From the NCBI GenBank assembly GCA_964415605.1, contig CAYQBA010000017.1, forward strand, positions 1 through 40,713: 40,713 nucleotides of DNA, in the 5' to 3' direction. The notes beneath the pieces are model-generated. The model was not told the origin of the DNA. It did not search any database and was given only the letters and a program-made list of their open reading frames with translations. Within the stretch, counting starts at the first letter, position 1. Every line of letters starts with the position of its first letter. Shown in pieces: positions 17,701 through 24,299 of this stretch. This stretch comes from UCB3 sp964415605. GTDB taxonomy: Bacteria; Chloroflexota; Anaerolineae; Epilineales; Epilineaceae. The position numbers were made by a program, and so were the translations under genes.

Positions 17701-18120
17701 CAGCGCGAAGCGGATCTCCCGGAGCTTCTGAACCAACGGCTCGCCCGATTGCGTCGTGCGGTAGTCGTGCTCCCTGTAGCGAGCCGGCTGCCCCGGCTGC
17801 CGCAACACCCACTGCCACACCTGATGCGTGCGGTCGGCGTTCGTGAAGACGATCAAGTGCTCGAAAGCGGACTTTGTCACCCGCCGCTCGATCTTCTGGC
17901 GAATTGCGCTGTCGGGCGCGCCACCGCCAGCGCCCGGCCGGCACTCGAAGACCTGCACCCCTCGCTTCTGCGCGATTGCCGCCAGTCGATAGACGACCCC
18001 ATCGACCTCGACGTCGAGATCAGCGCCCGGGCGATCCCAGCCCAACTCCTCGATGAACATGTGTGCAAGCTGCCCTTGGCGCAGGCAATGCTGGATGCGC
18101 GCCGTGCTGAACGTCGTCAT
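14737..18120 (-). CDS. Large Eco57I-like N6-adenine DNA methyltransferase
   Basis: 1127 residues. SAM motif I is TVLDPTCGSGAFLFAALN near residue 525, and catalytic motif IV is FDVIVGNPPYVMY near 780, of the N6-adenine type. The N-terminal part (1-500) is long and helical and contains HLIVFTNADRTHQVWQWVLR, a motif I associate with large helicase- or restriction-linked methylases. No clear PD-(D/E)XK nuclease triad was found. The C-terminal part (about 780-1080) should be the target-recognition domain; its DNA (about 14880-15790) is visibly AT-rich compared with the rest of the gene. The gene overlaps the helicase gene upstream and the AlbA_2 gene downstream by ATGA. With the helicase it probably forms a restriction-modification or defence unit, methylating host sites. 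The start at 18120 is fixed by the overlap. Confidence 0.9.
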   Translation of the reverse strand: MTTFSTARIQHCLRQGQLAHMFIEELGWDRPGADLDVEVDGVVYRLAAIAQKRGVQVFECRPGAGGGAPDSAIRQKIERRVTKSAFEHLIVFTNADRTHQVWQWVLRQPGQPARYREHDYRTTQSGEPLVQKLREIRFALSDEEELDITGVVRRMVAGFDRDKVTKRFYEQFQREHRAFLGFIEGILTTADREWYASLMLNRLMFVYFIQQKGFLDGDQRYLQNRLERVRAGHGPGQFHSFYRLFLRRLFHEGFGQQVGERAADLGALIGAVPYLNGGLFEPHQLEEQYPEIDVPDEAFEKLFAFFDQWTWHLDDRPLANDREINPDVLGYIFEKYINQKQMGAYYTKEDITGYICRSTIVPHLLDDAKKECAIAFGPDGALWRLLRDNPDAYIFEPVRRGVVDGHGEVIPESALPDFVQQGMHDPKARMHDRRYNLGDADLRGDDGRTLTLPTETWREYVVRRERCLALRAKLSAGEVVEVNDLVTHNLDVRQFIQDAISTSEGPELLRAFHKATMRVTVLDPTCGSGAFLFAALNILEPVYEACLDRMRGFVDDLEGSSERHSPKKYEDFKRTLADVARHPSPSYFIFKSIIVNNLYGVDIMEEAVEICKLRLFLKLVSQVDRVGDLEPLPDIDFNVRAGNTLVGYVTVDEVRRAAEKVAMPTKADGTAIQSRMLDTEADTAIRAIEEEAEVVGRAYEQFHVMQSEHDMPAGAFAKAKVDLRGRLRALAGKLDRYLAREYGVDAADAAAFERWRKSHEPFHWVTEFYGIMQDGGFDVIVGNPPYVMYAPRKLGYAIQPRQYQTEDSRNLYAFVFERSIELATRDSPVGLIVQLTSLSSEKLVTLQNLLVQRGKLLALPFPRRPESMFDGVEMPVAILLSFSDTNRSIVTSRVGRIYGDERPAVLSIAATIAHNTWIDGHRIAKFGRTVEISIANRILSEPGSLDNLLTIRSNHFVYYQEACRYWLKATVGAPHFKRNGITMNPPHGRYLALRSAISAEFLACLLNSSLFYWYYSVFSDCEHVNDRLVRKMRVPDSDLHESWHEHWNQLSQSLTRHSTRKTIMTQQGHFIEYDEMKALWSKGAIDAIDTLLAAHYGFTDEELDFIINYDIKYRMGRDAATSEDVTT

Positions 18121-21100
18121 GCCCGCGCCCCATCCCTCGTGGCCAACCCAAGCGAGCAGATGATCCGCGGCTCGCCCGCCACCTCTTCCTCGTGTACCAC
18201 GCACAGCCGATCCTCATTCCGCAGCTCGATCACACGCCGCGCGAGGTCCTCGTCGCTCACCCCGCTGCGCAGCATCCGGTTGAGAGCGTCGGTCGCCGCC
18301 GGCCGCAGGGGGTAGCGGTAGATTTCCTCGATCGCCGATCCGAGCGCCTTCACGTCCCACAGCGTACCCTTCGCCTCGTCCGCGTGGCGCTTGAGCCGCT
18401 CGTACGTCCGGAAACGGGCGCCAGACGGCCGGCCGAGCTGCCCTCCGACCGAGCGTTCCTCGGCCGCGATCGCAGCCGTCCCCCTCGCCACCAGTTCGTG
18501 GTGGTTGGCCTGCCGCTCCAGCGCCGGCGTCTCCGGCCCGCACTCCGCCGCGCGCAGGATGGCGAACTGGGATTCCGTGACGCTCACGCCCGCGCCGTCC
18601 ACCCAGGTCAGCGCGTCGTAGTCCTGCGCCGTGCGCACATACACCAGCACGCCGCCCGGCTGCCCGGGCGTCGCCACGTGCGGCTTCGTCGCGAAGACGA
18701 CGTTGGGCAGCCCCTCGATCACCCGCTTGAGCGCGGGATCACGCGCCAGCGCGTTCTTCCAGATCTGCAGCGCGTATGATCCAAGATCAACCTCCGCGTC
18801 CTCCTCGCCGTCGAGGATGCCCGCCTTCTCGGTGAAGAGGTCGCGCACCGCCTGGTCGTTGGCGTCATCGTCGAAGAAGAACTCGTCCGTGCCCACCACG
18901 TCCGCGTTCTCGCGCAAGCGCTGGCGTACCCGGGCACGCAGCCGGATGATCCGCTCCACGCCATCCGCGGGCAGGAACGAGTAGCACAGGATCTCCTCGG
19001 CCAGCTGGCCGATGCGGTCGACGCGCCCGGCGCGCTGGATCAGGCGGATGATCGCCCAGGGTAGGTCGTAGTTCACCACGATGTGCGCGTCCTGCAGGTT
19101 CTGTCCCTCGCTCAGGATGTCCGTGCAGATCAACACGTCGATCGCCTCCGCCGATGACACCCGGGCCTGCATGCCGTTGCTCAGCGGGCTGAAGCGCCTC
19201 GAGAGCGCGGTCGGGTCGCGCGTATCACCCGACACACCCGCCACGCGGCGGACCCCGCGCGCTACCAGCTCGCGGGTCAAGTAGTCGACCGTGTCGGCGA
19301 ACTGCGTGAAGACCAACACCTTCTGCCCCGGGTGGTCCACGCGCAAGAGCGCCTCCAGCCGCGCCAGCTTGGCGTCGCGCCTTGGATCCCAGTCCCCGCA
19401 GGCGACGCGGATCGACAAGAGCGCCTCGGTATCCCGGCGCAGGTGCTCGGCAAGCTCCGGTGCGAAGTAAGCGGCCGGCAGCCACTTGAAACGCCGCTTG
19501 AAAGGTCCCGCGTACGCCGCATAGACCTCGCCAGCCCGGTGGCGGTCGTCGTCGGTTGCCTGGAGGGCCCCGCCCGCGCCGGGCGCCTGCTGCTCGTCGT
19601 CCTCGATGAACCAGTCGCTGTCCTCGTCGTTGACCCGCGCGTCGAGCAGGCCGGTGTCCTGCGTGCCGATCGGCACCGGCAGCCGGTGTTCCAGCGCGTG
19701 CAGGTAGACCTGATTGCGCAGGATATGCCGCTCCAGCGAGAGTACGAAGGCCTGGCCACTGCTCTCCAGGCGCTTGAACAAGTTGGTCCGGCAGAACCCC
19801 ATCAGGCGCCGGCCGGCCCGCGAGAGATCCTCGACGGTCTTCTGCTCCGCTGGGCTCAGCCGACCCTTGGCGCCGATGCGCAGGTAGTTACCCAGGCCAT
19901 AGCGCGGCAGTGTCAAGGTGTTGACGGCCGCAACGATCTCGTTGCGGTAGAGCGCCGCGTACTGATCGCTCGGGTCCGCCTCGTCGATCTCGAAGGTCAG
20001 TGTGCGCGGCTGGCGGACGGGAAAGTACGAGCGCGTGCCGTCGGCAAACGTCAGGTAGCGCCGGCCGTCGGGGTCGGCCTGGGCGTAGTTCGTCTGGATG
20101 AAGGTCCGCGTGCGGCGGACCAGGAACAGCCTCATCAGCTCCCGCCAGTCGTCGGCGTACTCGCTCTTCTCGAAGGCAGCCAGCGAGCGGACCGCACACT
20201 GGTGCTTGCGGACGAACTCGGTTTCGCCCAGGTCCTTCAACAGGCGCTCGGGGCGGATGCCCACGTCGTGGTCTTCCGGGACGAATAGGCGAAGCTGGTT
20301 GCCGAGGTCGACGAAGGTCTTGTTGTAGGGCGTCGCGGAGAGCAGGATCACCCGGCTCTCGTTCGCGCGCAGGTAGTCCTGGATCACCCGATAGCGGCGG
20401 CCCTCGCGGTTGCGCAGGTTGTGGCTTTCGTCGATCAGCACCAGCCGATAGCGCCGCAGGTTCGGCAGCTGATTCTCCACCTGGCTCAACGACAGCACCC
20501 GACCGCGAAGGCGGTAGCGATCGCGGTAATCCTCCCACATGGGCACCAGGTTCTTCGGACAGATGATCAGCGTCTCTAGGTCGAAGTCGTCCTCGAAGAT
20601 CTTCGCCACCGCCGTCGCCATCAGGGTCTTGCCGAGGCCAACCACGTCGCCAATCAAGACCCCGCCGCGCCGGTTGAGGTGGTGGGCTGCGATCTTGACT
20701 GCGGCGACCTGGAAGTCAAACAGCTGGCCGCCGAAGTCACGCGGCACGCGAAACTCCGTCAGGCCGGCCCGCGCCTCCTCGGACAGGTGATAGGCCATCT
20801 TGAGGTAGATGTGGTACGGCGCCAACGGCGCTTCCCGCGCCCAGCTCTCGTCGATGATCTGGCACAGCTCGTCCGAGATGTCGAGGCACCACCGATCATT
20901 CCATCGGTCCTCGAACCATCGCGCCAGCTTGGCCGTCGCGTCCGGATCCGTGACATCGACGTTGAGCTCACCCTGATGACTGAGCCCTGACATCGTGAGG
21001 TTGCTCGAGCCAAGATACGCCACTGTGGGCGTGATGGGATCCGGCCGGAATAACAGATAGAGCTTGGCGTGGAGCGCGTGCCGCAAGTGCAGCTTCACCA

Positions 21101-21482
21101 CCACCTTGCCCGCTCGGATCTGGCGCACGAGGCGCCGGAGACCGACTTCGTCCCGATCCGTCGGCACGCCCGCCATGAGCTGCTCGCGGAACTCGGCAGC
21201 CATGCGCCGCTTGAGCCGATTGGCCGTCTGATTGTCGATCTCAGACTCGCCGGCGCCGGCAGCCCGCGCGCGAGTCTCGGCCTCGGGCAACCGCTGCATG
21301 CCCACGAGGAGTCGGCAGCAACGCCCTTCGCCGCCCGCCCAGGCCTCGACGTGGTCGTCGAGCTGCCGCCATCCACGCAGGTTGAAGTAGCCCACGCAGA
21401 AATCGGCGCGATCCGAGAGCCTCAGCGTCTCGGCCAGCGCGGGGAGAAGCCGCTGGTCGATGTTGTCGAAGATCCTGGGCAT
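18117..21482 (-). CDS. PLD-nuclease-like SNF2 family helicase
   Basis: 1121 residues. An N-terminal phospholipase-D-type domain carries HAKLYLLFRP (H138, K140) followed by AYLGSSNLTMSGLSHQGELN, the HKD-like signature of nucleases related to Nuc and BfiI. The SNF2 motor follows: motif I GDVVGLGKT at 278-286, motif II DESH at 351-354, motif III LLSATPYNK near 381-388. The helicase C lobe has ILSEGQNLQDAHIVVNYDLP and RLIQRAGRVDRIGQ near 785-822. It would translocate on double-stranded DNA and possibly cut through the PLD site. It heads a three-gene ATGA-overlapped operon with the methyltransferase and AlbA_2 genes. Helicase plus adenine methylase resembles DISARM drmD/drmMI, but drmA, drmB and a separate drmC are absent. 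Confidence 0.9.
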   Translation of the reverse strand: MPRIFDNIDQRLLPALAETLRLSDRADFCVGYFNLRGWRQLDDHVEAWAGGEGRCCRLLVGMQRLPEAETRARAAGAGESEIDNQTANRLKRRMAAEFREQLMAGVPTDRDEVGLRRLVRQIRAGKVVVKLHLRHALHAKLYLLFRPDPITPTVAYLGSSNLTMSGLSHQGELNVDVTDPDATAKLARWFEDRWNDRWCLDISDELCQIIDESWAREAPLAPYHIYLKMAYHLSEEARAGLTEFRVPRDFGGQLFDFQVAAVKIAAHHLNRRGGVLIGDVVGLGKTLMATAVAKIFEDDFDLETLIICPKNLVPMWEDYRDRYRLRGRVLSLSQVENQLPNLRRYRLVLIDESHNLRNREGRRYRVIQDYLRANESRVILLSATPYNKTFVDLGNQLRLFVPEDHDVGIRPERLLKDLGETEFVRKHQCAVRSLAAFEKSEYADDWRELMRLFLVRRTRTFIQTNYAQADPDGRRYLTFADGTRSYFPVRQPRTLTFEIDEADPSDQYAALYRNEIVAAVNTLTLPRYGLGNYLRIGAKGRLSPAEQKTVEDLSRAGRRLMGFCRTNLFKRLESSGQAFVLSLERHILRNQVYLHALEHRLPVPIGTQDTGLLDARVNDEDSDWFIEDDEQQAPGAGGALQATDDDRHRAGEVYAAYAGPFKRRFKWLPAAYFAPELAEHLRRDTEALLSIRVACGDWDPRRDAKLARLEALLRVDHPGQKVLVFTQFADTVDYLTRELVARGVRRVAGVSGDTRDPTALSRRFSPLSNGMQARVSSAEAIDVLICTDILSEGQNLQDAHIVVNYDLPWAIIRLIQRAGRVDRIGQLAEEILCYSFLPADGVERIIRLRARVRQRLRENADVVGTDEFFFDDDANDQAVRDLFTEKAGILDGEEDAEVDLGSYALQIWKNALARDPALKRVIEGLPNVVFATKPHVATPGQPGGVLVYVRTAQDYDALTWVDGAGVSVTESQFAILRAAECGPETPALERQANHHELVARGTAAIAAEERSVGGQLGRPSGARFRTYERLKRHADEAKGTLWDVKALGSAIEEIYRYPLRPAATDALNRMLRSGVSDEDLARRVIELRNEDRLCVVHEEEVAGEPRIICSLGLATRDGARA

Positions 21483-21509
21483 GATGCAGGGTCATCCGTC
21501 TCCACGACG

Positions 21510-21515
21510 ATGATA
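21510..21515 (-). promoter_or_regulatory. Possible -10 box (TATCAT) for the helicase-methylase operon
   Basis: TATCAT on the minus strand, 28 bases ahead of the helicase ATG at 21482, within the 62-base gap after ddl. No good -35 is present. Read-through from ddl is also possible. Confidence 0.3.
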
Positions 21516-21544
21516 CACCGACTTGGCCAGCCACATCCCCCCTT

Positions 21545-22603
21545 TTACAACGGCCCCTTCTTCCCCGCGTGGGCCGCCAGCGATCGCTCCACGATCCGCG
21601 TGACGAGGTCCACTGGGCCGATGCCCTCCTCGATCGGCCCGAGGAAGATCGTCGAGCTCGGGCTCGACCCCGGCAGCGTGTTCGGCTCGCCCACCACGAT
21701 GCGCCCGTCGTGCGTGACGTACATGTCCATCCGGGCGAACACCCGGAGCTGGAGCGCCGTGAACGCCCGCTCCGCCGTCGCGCGCACCGCCGCCAGCATG
21801 TCGGCCGGCAGCCGCGCCGGCGTGACGTTGACGCCCTGGCCCGGCAGGAACTTCTCCTCGATCGTCAGGAACGCCCCGAGCGGCGGCGTCTCGGTCGGCG
21901 GGTAGGCCACTGGCCGGCCACCCTCGTCCTCGAGCACCGCCACCGTCACCTCGGTTCCGATCAGCTTCTCCTCGACCAGCGCGACGTTGTCCCACGCCAG
22001 CGCCGCGTCGATCGCCGCGCCGAGCCCGTCCGGCCCGTCCAGCACCGCCAGCGCCGTCGAGCAGCCCTCGCGCGACGGCTTGACGACGCACGGGTAGCCC
22101 GGCGCAGCGGCGACGGCCGCCAGCACCGCCGCGCGGTCCGCGGACCAGTCCGCGCTCGCCACTGCGTGCGTGCGCGGCACGTCGATGCCGGCCTGCCGCA
22201 GGATGTGGCGCTGCACCCGCTTGTCCATGCCGAGCGCGCTGCCCAGGACGCCCGAGCCGCAATACGGCACGTCGAGCAGCTCGAGCAGTCCCTGGAAGCA
22301 GCCGTCCTCGCCGTACTTGCCGTGCAGACCGATGTAGACGAAGTCCACCCGCGCCGCCAGGTCTTCGTAGCGCAGCCGAGTCGCGTCGTGCGCCAGGCGG
22401 GCATCGATGTCGCGCGTGGTGTTCTGCACCAGCAGCGTCAACCCGATCTCCCACAGCGCTCCGGCCGCGTCCATGTAGATCGCGACCGGCGCGAACCGCG
22501 ACGGGTCGAGGTTGTGGTAGACGTTCCGCCCGCTCTCGAGCGAGATCTCGCGCTCGCTGGAGCGCCCGCCCATCACCACGCCCACTCGCAGCCGGTCAGC
22601 CAT
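21545..22603 (-). CDS. ddl: D-alanine-D-alanine ligase family protein, copy 1
   Basis: 352 residues, normal for Ddl. ATP-grasp features: GGRSSEREISLESGRNV at the N-terminus with the substrate-binding Glu, GLHGKYGEDGCFQG, the ATP-binding Lys in VVKPSREGCS (K175), and VVGEPNTLPGSSPSS near the end with the metal-binding Glu and Asn. One oddity: in E. coli DdlB the loop is KPSREGSS and its first Ser (Ser150) belongs to the Glu-Ser-Tyr substrate triad; here that Ser is Cys (GCST). The enzyme should join two D-alanines for peptidoglycan. A GGGGAGG ribosome site precedes ATG 22603. It follows the second ddl-like gene after 120 bases, probably in one transcript, with the helicase operon downstream. 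Confidence 0.9.
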   Translation of the reverse strand: MADRLRVGVVMGGRSSEREISLESGRNVYHNLDPSRFAPVAIYMDAAGALWEIGLTLLVQNTTRDIDARLAHDATRLRYEDLAARVDFVYIGLHGKYGEDGCFQGLLELLDVPYCGSGVLGSALGMDKRVQRHILRQAGIDVPRTHAVASADWSADRAAVLAAVAAAPGYPCVVKPSREGCSTALAVLDGPDGLGAAIDAALAWDNVALVEEKLIGTEVTVAVLEDEGGRPVAYPPTETPPLGAFLTIEEKFLPGQGVNVTPARLPADMLAAVRATAERAFTALQLRVFARMDMYVTHDGRIVVGEPNTLPGSSPSSTIFLGPIEEGIGPVDLVTRIVERSLAAHAGKKGPL

Positions 22604-22723
22604 GTTTGCGCCTCCCCGGCGGGACCGTGCCCGCCCGCGTCGCCGACACCCGCCGGCCCCGTGATCCCCTCGCTTGACCCGCGCCGTGCGCCCGCGCCGC
22701 CGTGACGGCGGCCGCGCCGGCCG

Positions 22724-23878
22724 TCACAACGGCCCCTGCTTGGCGGCGTGGGCCGCCAGCGCGAGCTCGAGGATCCGGTCCACCAGCGCCACAGGTGTCA
22801 GGCCGGCCTCGGCCGCCTGGTGGAACATGAAGCTCGACGGCGACATCCCCGAGGTCGAGTTGGGATCGGTGAACAGGACGCGCCCGTCGGGCATCAGGAA
22901 GCCGTCGAGGCGCGCGTAGCCCTGGAAGCCCATGGCGCGGTACACCCGCGCCGCCTCGGCGCGCAGCCGGTCGAGCGTGGCGGCGTCGACACGCGCCGGG
23001 GTGATCTTCTGGCTGCGCCCGGGCATGTACTTGTCGTCGTAGGTCATGAAGGCGTTCTCGGTGGTGGTCTCGGTGGGCATGAGCGCCTCGACGGCGTCGC
23101 CGTTGCCGAGCACGATCACCGAGAACTCCATCCCGTCGAGGAAGGCCTCGACGAGCACGCGGTTGTCGTACGCCAGCGCCGTGTCGATGGCCGCCGCCAG
23201 ATCGCCCGCCGGCCCCGCGCCCGGCGCCCCACCCTCGTGCGACCCGTTGGATCCGGGCTCGGCACCACCCTCGCGCGACCCACCGCCCGCGAGCCCCGCG
23301 CCGCCGCGGACCACCGACACCCCGATGCTCGACCCCTCGCGCGCCGGCAGGACGACGACCGCCGCGCCGACCGCCGCGCGGATGCGCGCCGCCTCGCCGG
23401 CCGGGTCGCGGGCCCAGTCGGCCGCGTCGACGACGCAGGCGGGGGGCACGTCGAACCCGTGCGCCGCCAGGAGCGCGTGGGCCATCGGCTTGTCGAGCGA
23501 CAGCGCGCAGCCGAGCACGCCCGACCCGGTGTACGGGACGCCGACCAGCTCGAGCGCGCCCTGGATGCAGCCGTCGTCGCCGTACTTGCCGTGCAGCGCG
23601 TTGAACACCACGTCGACCACGGCCGGCAGGTCCTCGAGCCACAGCCGCGCCGCGTCGGCCGCCAGCCGGGCCTCGACGTCGGCGCACGTGTTCTGGATCA
23701 CCAGCTTCTCGGGCATGCGCCACAACCGGCCGGCCGAGTCCATGAAGATCGGCACGCCGGCGTACTTGGCGCGATCGAGGTTGTAGAACACCTGGCGGCC
23801 GCTGGCCAGCGACACTTCGCGCTCGCTCGAGCGGCCGCCCATGAGCACGCCGACGCGGCGGCGCGGGTCTTGGGTCAT
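22724..23878 (-). CDS. D-alanine-D-alanine ligase family protein, copy 2, with altered ATP site
   Basis: 384 residues from ATG 23878; an open frame continues upstream through repeat DNA and is not supported. It is a close paralogue of the adjacent ligase: GGRSSEREVSLASGRQVFYN, NALHGKYGDDGCIQG, and a shared C-terminal LAAHAxKxGPL ending. Two differences stand out. The ATP-binding Lys of the KPxREGSS loop is Leu (VVVLPAREGSS, L177), and the closing motif is DPNSTSGM instead of E-x-N-T-x-P-G. A Gly/Ser/Glu-rich insertion of about 30 residues sits at 192-224. It may be a weak or regulatory ligase, a ligase with another substrate, or a decaying copy. A TATAAT box lies upstream. Confidence 0.85.
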   Translation of the reverse strand: MTQDPRRRVGVLMGGRSSEREVSLASGRQVFYNLDRAKYAGVPIFMDSAGRLWRMPEKLVIQNTCADVEARLAADAARLWLEDLPAVVDVVFNALHGKYGDDGCIQGALELVGVPYTGSGVLGCALSLDKPMAHALLAAHGFDVPPACVVDAADWARDPAGEAARIRAAVGAAVVVLPAREGSSIGVSVVRGGAGLAGGGSREGGAEPGSNGSHEGGAPGAGPAGDLAAAIDTALAYDNRVLVEAFLDGMEFSVIVLGNGDAVEALMPTETTTENAFMTYDDKYMPGRSQKITPARVDAATLDRLRAEAARVYRAMGFQGYARLDGFLMPDGRVLFTDPNSTSGMSPSSFMFHQAAEAGLTPVALVDRILELALAAHAAKQGPL

Positions 23879-23923
23879 GGATGGGCCCACCGCGGGGGCC
23901 GGGGGATTCGGATGCGTCGGGGC

Positions 23924-23953
23924 ATTATACCCGGCGGACAGAGGCGCCTCCAA
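23924..23953 (-). promoter_or_regulatory. Likely promoter of ligase copy 2
   Basis: On the minus strand a perfect TATAAT occupies 23924-23929, with TTGGAG at 23948-23953 as a partial -35 at 18-bp spacing. It lies about 46 bases ahead of the ATG at 23878. Confidence 0.55.
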
Positions 23954-24015
23954 TCGCGGGGGCAACGCCGGGTTGGGGCGGCGCGCGACTCGATGGGGGG
24001 TGACAGGTGGCTCGA

Positions 24016-24059
24016 TGTTGAGGCGGCGCGTGGCTCGTGTTGAGGCGGCGCGTGGCTCG
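24016..24059. repeat. Tandem perfect 22-bp duplication
   Basis: 24016-24037 and 24038-24059 are identical, each containing GAGGCGGCGCGTGGCTCG. A degenerate copy (GGGGCGGCGCGCGACTCGA) precedes them near 23976-23994. The cause is unknown; replication slippage in intergenic DNA is sufficient. Confidence 0.7.
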
Positions 24060-24085
24060 ACATCGACGTCGCCAGGCACGGCGAT

Positions 24086-24177
24086 CAAGATGCCTAGGGA
24101 TCTGGGGTCAAGATGCCTAGGCATCTGGGGACCAAATCCCTAGGCATCTGGGGGCAAGATCCCTAGGCATCTTGGAC
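24086..24177. repeat. Four tandem 23-bp repeats with a palindromic CCTAGG core
   Basis: Units at 24086, 24109, 24132 and 24155 are each 23 bases with no spacers. Unit 2 contains the perfect 14-bp palindrome GATGCCTAGGCATC. Unit 1 (GATGCCTAGGGATC) and unit 4 (GATCCCTAGGCATC) are exact reverse complements in the same window, so the whole array is nearly self-complementary. It lies between divergent promoters, 76 bases before the Kelch -35. Four regularly phased dyads look like an operator cluster or a protein-nucleation site. Confidence 0.75.
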
Positions 24178-24252
24178 CAGGATCATCCGAGACCTGTGAT
24201 CACCCCTTGCTGACGCCGTGACGCGTCGTTTCGCCGCTTCGGTCCACCCCCC

Positions 24253-24280
24253 TTGCGCCACGCCCCCGCCCATGTATACT
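24253..24280 (+). promoter_or_regulatory. Promoter of the Kelch-repeat gene
   Basis: TTGCGC at 24253-24258 and TATACT at 24275-24280 with a 16-bp spacer. The predicted start site falls just before the ATG at 24300, giving a very short leader with only a weak ribosome site. Confidence 0.55.
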
Positions 24281-24299
24281 GTGCGCCAAGAGGCCGCCC

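Larger units (their letters stand above)
23879..24299. other. Divergent intergenic region with two tandem-repeat families
   Basis: 421 bases between the minus-strand ligase copy 2 and the plus-strand Kelch gene. It holds the ligase -10 box, a 22-bp duplication, a four-unit 23-bp palindromic repeat array and the Kelch promoter, each listed separately. No ORF or RNA gene is supported in it. Confidence 0.7.

Noticed and set aside
13052..21482. DISARM, BREX or classical type I restriction system
   Set aside because: Only a helicase and a methylase resemble parts of these; drmA/B, brxC/pglZ and hsdS/hsdR are missing.
24086..24177. CRISPR array
   Set aside because: The 23-bp repeats abut without spacers and no cas gene is present.
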